In this document: positions 62,335 through 64,000 of the stretch, one piece after another | Numbering within the stretch: the first letter of the stretch is position 1 | Layout of the letters: every line of letters begins with the position of its first letter | Source: Oopsacas minuta | Lineage: Eukaryota; Porifera; Hexactinellida; Lyssacinosida; Leucopsacidae | Direction: 5' to 3' | Assembly: GCA_024704765.1 (NCBI GenBank) | Contig: JAKMXF010000288.1 | Location: forward strand, 62,001 to 126,000 | DNA length: 64,000 nucleotides | Translations under genes and position numbers: made by a program | Notes under the pieces: generated by a model | Told to the model about the DNA's origin: nothing | Seen by the model: the letters and a program-made list of their open reading frames with translations, nothing else | Database searches by the model: none

Positions 62335-63801
62335 TTAAAACATGCTAACTTGCTCAGAATGGTACATACACAGATAAATATCCTTCGTAATACGGTCTAC
62401 GTAATTTGGAATACGAAGGGTTTTGTCGTTACGGTCAGATGCCATCCAGTCCAACATCATCTCAGGAGAAGTAAGCCATTTCTCTAGCTCTGGGAGTTCA
62501 GTAACACGGGGTATGTTCCGTCCGAAATTCGTACCGACTCGATCCGCCATACTATCAAACATCACCCAATTCCCTTTACACCGTGCGAAACACACATAAT
62601 GACTTTTCTCGATAGCTAATACTGCGAATAATTCCATTTTTGCTGGAGGGAAATTCGCGGCTCCTTTTGGTAGCAGTAATTTCTTAGGTTTATGGTCTCT
62701 TCGTCTGTGGTGAACGATTTTAACGCAATTATCGCAATAATATACGAATACGTTAGTGTAGTAGTATAGCTTAATGTCTTCACAATCAGGACAACGATGC
62801 ATTGCATCATCCATACAGACAATACATTTAGGTCCGTATGTTGTTGAAGTGAGATTATCTAGTGATAGCTGTAAGCTAGGGAATATGCGAGGATATATTT
62901 TGAAATCTTTCCCAAATCTAGGCATTTGTAGCAGCAAAACATGCGGTGCACTAGCCAGAATAATTTTGTGTTCCTTTAATGAATGTTCTAATAAATATTG
63001 GACTGTTGGGAGAGTTACGTTAGCTTGTTTTGTAGAAAATATTTGATAAATATACTCAGCGTTTACTTCATTATTTTCCTGTTTCAGGTTCAAATAAGGC
63101 TCAGCATTTAAAACATGCTGCAGTAAAACTTTAAGAAATTCCTCTGGGTCTTTCTCGTTTCTAAGCAACCCATCTATTATCCCTGCATTACTCAATTCTC
63201 TACGTAACATCATTATTTGATCGGCTCGGACAAATTTAGCTTTTCTAAGGGGAAATACGATTCGTGTTTGTAGTACTTCACGTACATAGTTATACCGTTG
63301 TATACTCACAGTCTCAAAGCCGGGGGGGTGAGTAGTTTGGCCTTTGAGGAAAAGTGGATCGAAAGTACTTGAAAACGCGAACATTCCGAATAATGACGCA
63401 TCCATATAACAAGAATTCAAATGTCCTTGTATTCCTTTCTTTTCACCTACTATCTCTTTCACTGTATTAAGAGGGGGATATGACTCGTTATAAGGGGTAA
63501 TTGTTATATGTGAGTTTTCAAATAAATTCGGTAATCCTTCTATAGTAGATTCATCTGATATGTTCACTTCCACTTGAGGTTTGGAAGAATTCGGGATTCT
63601 ACACTTGCTTATGTGTACAAGTGCTCCGTGCTCAGGACGACACTTAAATAGGCGTTTATCGTAGAGTACACCGTCTGGTGTCTTCCAGTCAGCTGGGTGG
63701 CCAGGCGGCACATTATCCAGTTCAATTCCAACATGAAGTTCATTTTCAAACTCAATAGTACATCTGTATAAGCCATGCAAATAGCCATAGTCAGTAACTA
63801 C
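62335..63801 (-). CDS. CYLD: CYLD deubiquitinase, last exon (5' part beyond window)
   Basis: Deubiquitinase cleaving Lys63- and Met1-linked chains to restrain NF-kB signalling. This 489-codon exon starts after the acceptor TTTCCACAG (phase 0 reading) and ends at 62335; earlier exons lie outside the window. A CAP-Gly-like domain opens it (VGIELDNVPPG, YDKRLFKC). The USP domain follows with the catalytic cysteine in GHLNSCYMDASLFGMFAFSS, DPEEFLKVLLQHVL, PRFGKDFKIYPRIFPSL, the histidine in IEKSHYVCFA and the aspartate in FDSMADR. A B-box-like zinc module, characteristic of CYLD, lies inside the USP fold (CIVCMDDAMHRCPDC, YYCDNC, HHRRRDH). Confidence 0.95.
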   Translation of the reverse strand, partial: VVTDYGYLHGLYRCTIEFENELHVGIELDNVPPGHPADWKTPDGVLYDKRLFKCRPEHGALVHISKCRIPNSSKPQVEVNISDESTIEGLPNLFENSHITITPYNESYPPLNTVKEIVGEKKGIQGHLNSCYMDASLFGMFAFSSTFDPLFLKGQTTHPPGFETVSIQRYNYVREVLQTRIVFPLRKAKFVRADQIMMLRRELSNAGIIDGLLRNEKDPEEFLKVLLQHVLNAEPYLNLKQENNEVNAEYIYQIFSTKQANVTLPTVQYLLEHSLKEHKIILASAPHVLLLQMPRFGKDFKIYPRIFPSLQLSLDNLTSTTYGPKCIVCMDDAMHRCPDCEDIKLYYYTNVFVYYCDNCVKIVHHRRRDHKPKKLLLPKGAANFPPAKMELFAVLAIEKSHYVCFARCKGNWVMFDSMADRVGTNFGRNIPRVTELPELEKWLTSPEMMLDWMASDRNDKTLRIPNYVDRITKDIYLCMYHSEQVSMF

Positions 63802-63909
63802 CTGTGGAAAGAGAAGTAGAGTGGAACATGCTTATAATTGAATCATTTGAACGTCACAGTATATTCGCTATAACCATGTTCTGTATGCATTAATTAATGA
63901 ATTATCCTA

Positions 63910-64000
63910 CAGTCAACTCCTGATATATCGAAGCTCAAGCAACAGCAATATTTACTTCAATATAAGCGGATATCTCCATATATTCGTGCTTGATATAACT
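63910..64000. mobile_element. Pogo-like MITE (CAGTCAACTCC family), cut by window end
   Basis: Begins CAGTCAACTCCTGATATATC after TA, with CGAAGCTCAAGCAAC and TTACTTCAATATAAGCGG following. It runs off the window. In a CYLD intron. Confidence 0.7.

Overview
The window is nuclear DNA of an animal, most likely a sponge or another early-branching metazoan (inferred). Genes are split by GT-AG introns, intergenic DNA is AT-rich, housekeeping genes sit close together, and there is a group of coiled-coil/NHL genes and large adhesion GPCRs. The species cannot be fixed from the sequence alone. Exon models were built by hand, joining splice sites whose reading phases agree and whose conceptual proteins match known families.

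Layout. 1.8-3.4 kb: ribosomal protein RPL13 (+). 5.2-5.9 kb: a decayed cysteine-rich gene (-). 6.3-7.5 kb: a coiled-coil/NHL gene (+). 7.7-21.7 kb: the 24-exon spliceosomal gene SF3B2 (+); two of its introns each contain a complete antisense gene, an SR splicing factor (14.2-15.2 kb) and the RNA polymerase II subunit RPB9 (18.3-19.3 kb). 22.3-31.1 kb: two adhesion GPCR genes arranged tail to tail; the second appears to encode two complete Ig-GAIN-GPS modules in tandem before its 7TM domain. 31.7-36.7 kb: LENG1 (+), ERCC8/CSA (+) and ACTL6A/BAF53 (-). 37.3-45.5 kb: an NHL gene (-), MITD1 (-, 7 exons) and a second coiled-coil/NHL gene (-) that is a close inverted copy of the one at 6.3 kb. 46.3-50.9 kb: CEP57 (-, 7 exons). 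51.4 kb: tRNA-Thr(AGU) (-). 51.6-56.5 kb: triosephosphate isomerase (-, 7 exons), with an intronless mitoferrin gene (+) inside its first intron. 57.5-60.1 kb: a beta-arrestin (-, 3 exons). 60.4-61.1 kb: a coiled-coil protein of unknown function (-). 62.3 kb to the window end: the 3' part of the deubiquitinase CYLD (-).

Functional themes. Nuclear RNA metabolism is concentrated in one nested locus (SF3B2, SR protein, RPB9), with the putative spliceosome-associated LENG1 and the transcription-coupled repair factor ERCC8 further along. The adhesion GPCRs and the arrestin belong to the same signalling logic but are about 26 kb apart, so nothing here shows they are linked.

Introns and intergenic DNA are full of short non-autonomous DNA transposons. 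Several sequence families begin CAGT, end ACTG and are flanked by TA (Tc1/mariner/pogo type). Others look like hAT elements, one with a clean 8-bp target duplication. No transposase gene was found in the window.
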